Below are positions 5,286-5,700 of a stretch of DNA of 5,700 bases, piece after piece. The DNA lies in the NCBI GenBank assembly GCA_016763335.1, contig JAESUD010000332.1, positions 1-5,700 of the forward strand, read 5' to 3'. Positions within the stretch are counted from its first letter, which is position 1. Every line of letters starts with the position of its first letter. This DNA comes from Emcibacteraceae bacterium (GTDB taxonomy: Bacteria; Pseudomonadota; Alphaproteobacteria; Sphingomonadales; Emcibacteraceae). Below the pieces are notes generated by a model. The model made no database searches. It saw nothing but the letters and a program-made list of their open reading frames with translations, and was not told the DNA's origin. A program made the translations under genes and the position numbers.

Positions 5286-5700
5286 ACACAAACCGAACAA
5301 GTTTTGGCAGACAAATGATAGTGACACACCTCCTAATCGATCAGAGGAAATCGCTGGCTGGGGGAATGGTTTTTTTTCGCTCCAATACACCAAAAAATAC
5401 TACCGCAAATCCTTGATGTCTCTCTGACGACTTTGGATGGTGAAAGGGCGAAGTGATGAGTTTAATGAAGAGTGAGATATCGGTTTCGCGGTTACATTTT
5501 TTCTTCTCAGAAAACCCAACCCTTTCACCGCGATGCTTGTATTACTAAAAGACGCTGATATTGTCATTTACGTTGCATTTCAAGAGCAATAAGGAAAGTT
5601 TGTAGAGCACCAAATACGCTAGTGCTTTATGTCCAGTGGGTACCTACAATTACCGCATACGTTTGTGAAAATATAAACAAATGGAAGGCTAAAACAATCA
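5286..5700. other. Stretch without a recognisable gene
   Basis: No convincing gene was found on either strand. The plus strand has only short frames, such as a 30-codon one at 5456-5548. The minus strand has a 55-codon frame (5567-5400) that continues open for about 50 codons after a single TAG, but its translation matches no family I recognise. At the far end TATAAA (5671-5676) and GGAAGG (5683-5688) could be a promoter box and ribosome site for a gene starting just beyond the window, but this is weak. A 7-bp hairpin (5604-5610 with 5622-5628, one wobble) is also present. Confidence 0.5.
5439..5529. repeat. 10-bp inverted repeat, 71-bp apart
   Basis: GGTGAAAGGG (5439-5448) and CCCTTTCACC (5520-5529) are perfect inverted arms. 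The interior holds minor complementarity (TGAGA at 5473-5477 with TCTCA at 5505-5509). It may be an RNA structure or the remains of an element end; nothing else supports either reading. Confidence 0.5.

Noticed and set aside
5456..5590. Short plus-strand frames of 30 and 19 codons in the right flank
   Set aside because: They have no recognisable domain and weak or absent ribosome sites, and the length is expected by chance.
1..5700. CRISPR arrays, tRNA or rRNA genes, complete insertion sequences
   Set aside because: No regularly spaced repeats, no cloverleaf-like or rRNA-like segment and no DDE transposase were seen on either strand.

Overview
The window looks like a stretch of a Gram-negative, probably marine gammaproteobacterial chromosome into which an AT-rich mobility module has been inserted. 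The host clues are a C-terminal VPLPA/transmembrane/Arg-Lys sorting tail (a variant of the PEP-CTERM/exosortase signal) and an M20D amidohydrolase. The taxonomic call is an inference, because VPLPA tails also occur in alphaproteobacteria. Base composition changes visibly: a spot count in the amidohydrolase (961-1020) gives 35 G+C of 60, and one in the recombinase (3001-3060) gives 20 of 60.

Layout. (1) 1-363: 3' end of an exported VPLPA-CTERM protein, ending at a terminator (393-429) shared with the convergent gene. (2) 437-1572, minus strand: an M20D amidohydrolase broken by one missing base near 950, with a good divergent promoter at 1610-1649. (3) 1573-1807: an AT-rich intergenic region with a 10-bp tandem duplication and an imperfect inverted repeat. 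(4) 1808-4026: a tightly packed plus-strand unit. It holds a large serine recombinase (one missing base near 2734 splits it) carrying a C-terminal excisionase-type helix-turn-helix, then two small genes that each encode the same type of helix-turn-helix. (5) 4027-4262: a regulatory gap with a 28-bp palindrome, a possible promoter and a hairpin over the next start codon. (6) 4263-5237: an intact tyrosine recombinase with all six catalytic residues. (7) 5252-5285: a 34-bp imperfect palindrome with a 6-bp spacer, 14 bp past the integrase stop, with the geometry of a tyrosine recombinase core site. (8) 5286-5700: no supportable gene.

How the parts may work together (inference). The serine recombinase and its two small helix-turn-helix partners look like a recombination-plus-directionality cassette in which the accessory DNA-binding module exists in three diverged copies, one fused to the enzyme. 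The tyrosine recombinase probably acts on the palindrome just downstream of its own gene. No cargo gene is seen between the two recombination systems, so any cargo lies outside the window or the module is a remnant. The window has two single-base frameshifts, one in host-type DNA and one in the module. Both fit a base lost from a short homopolymer, so sequencing error must be excluded before either gene is called dead.
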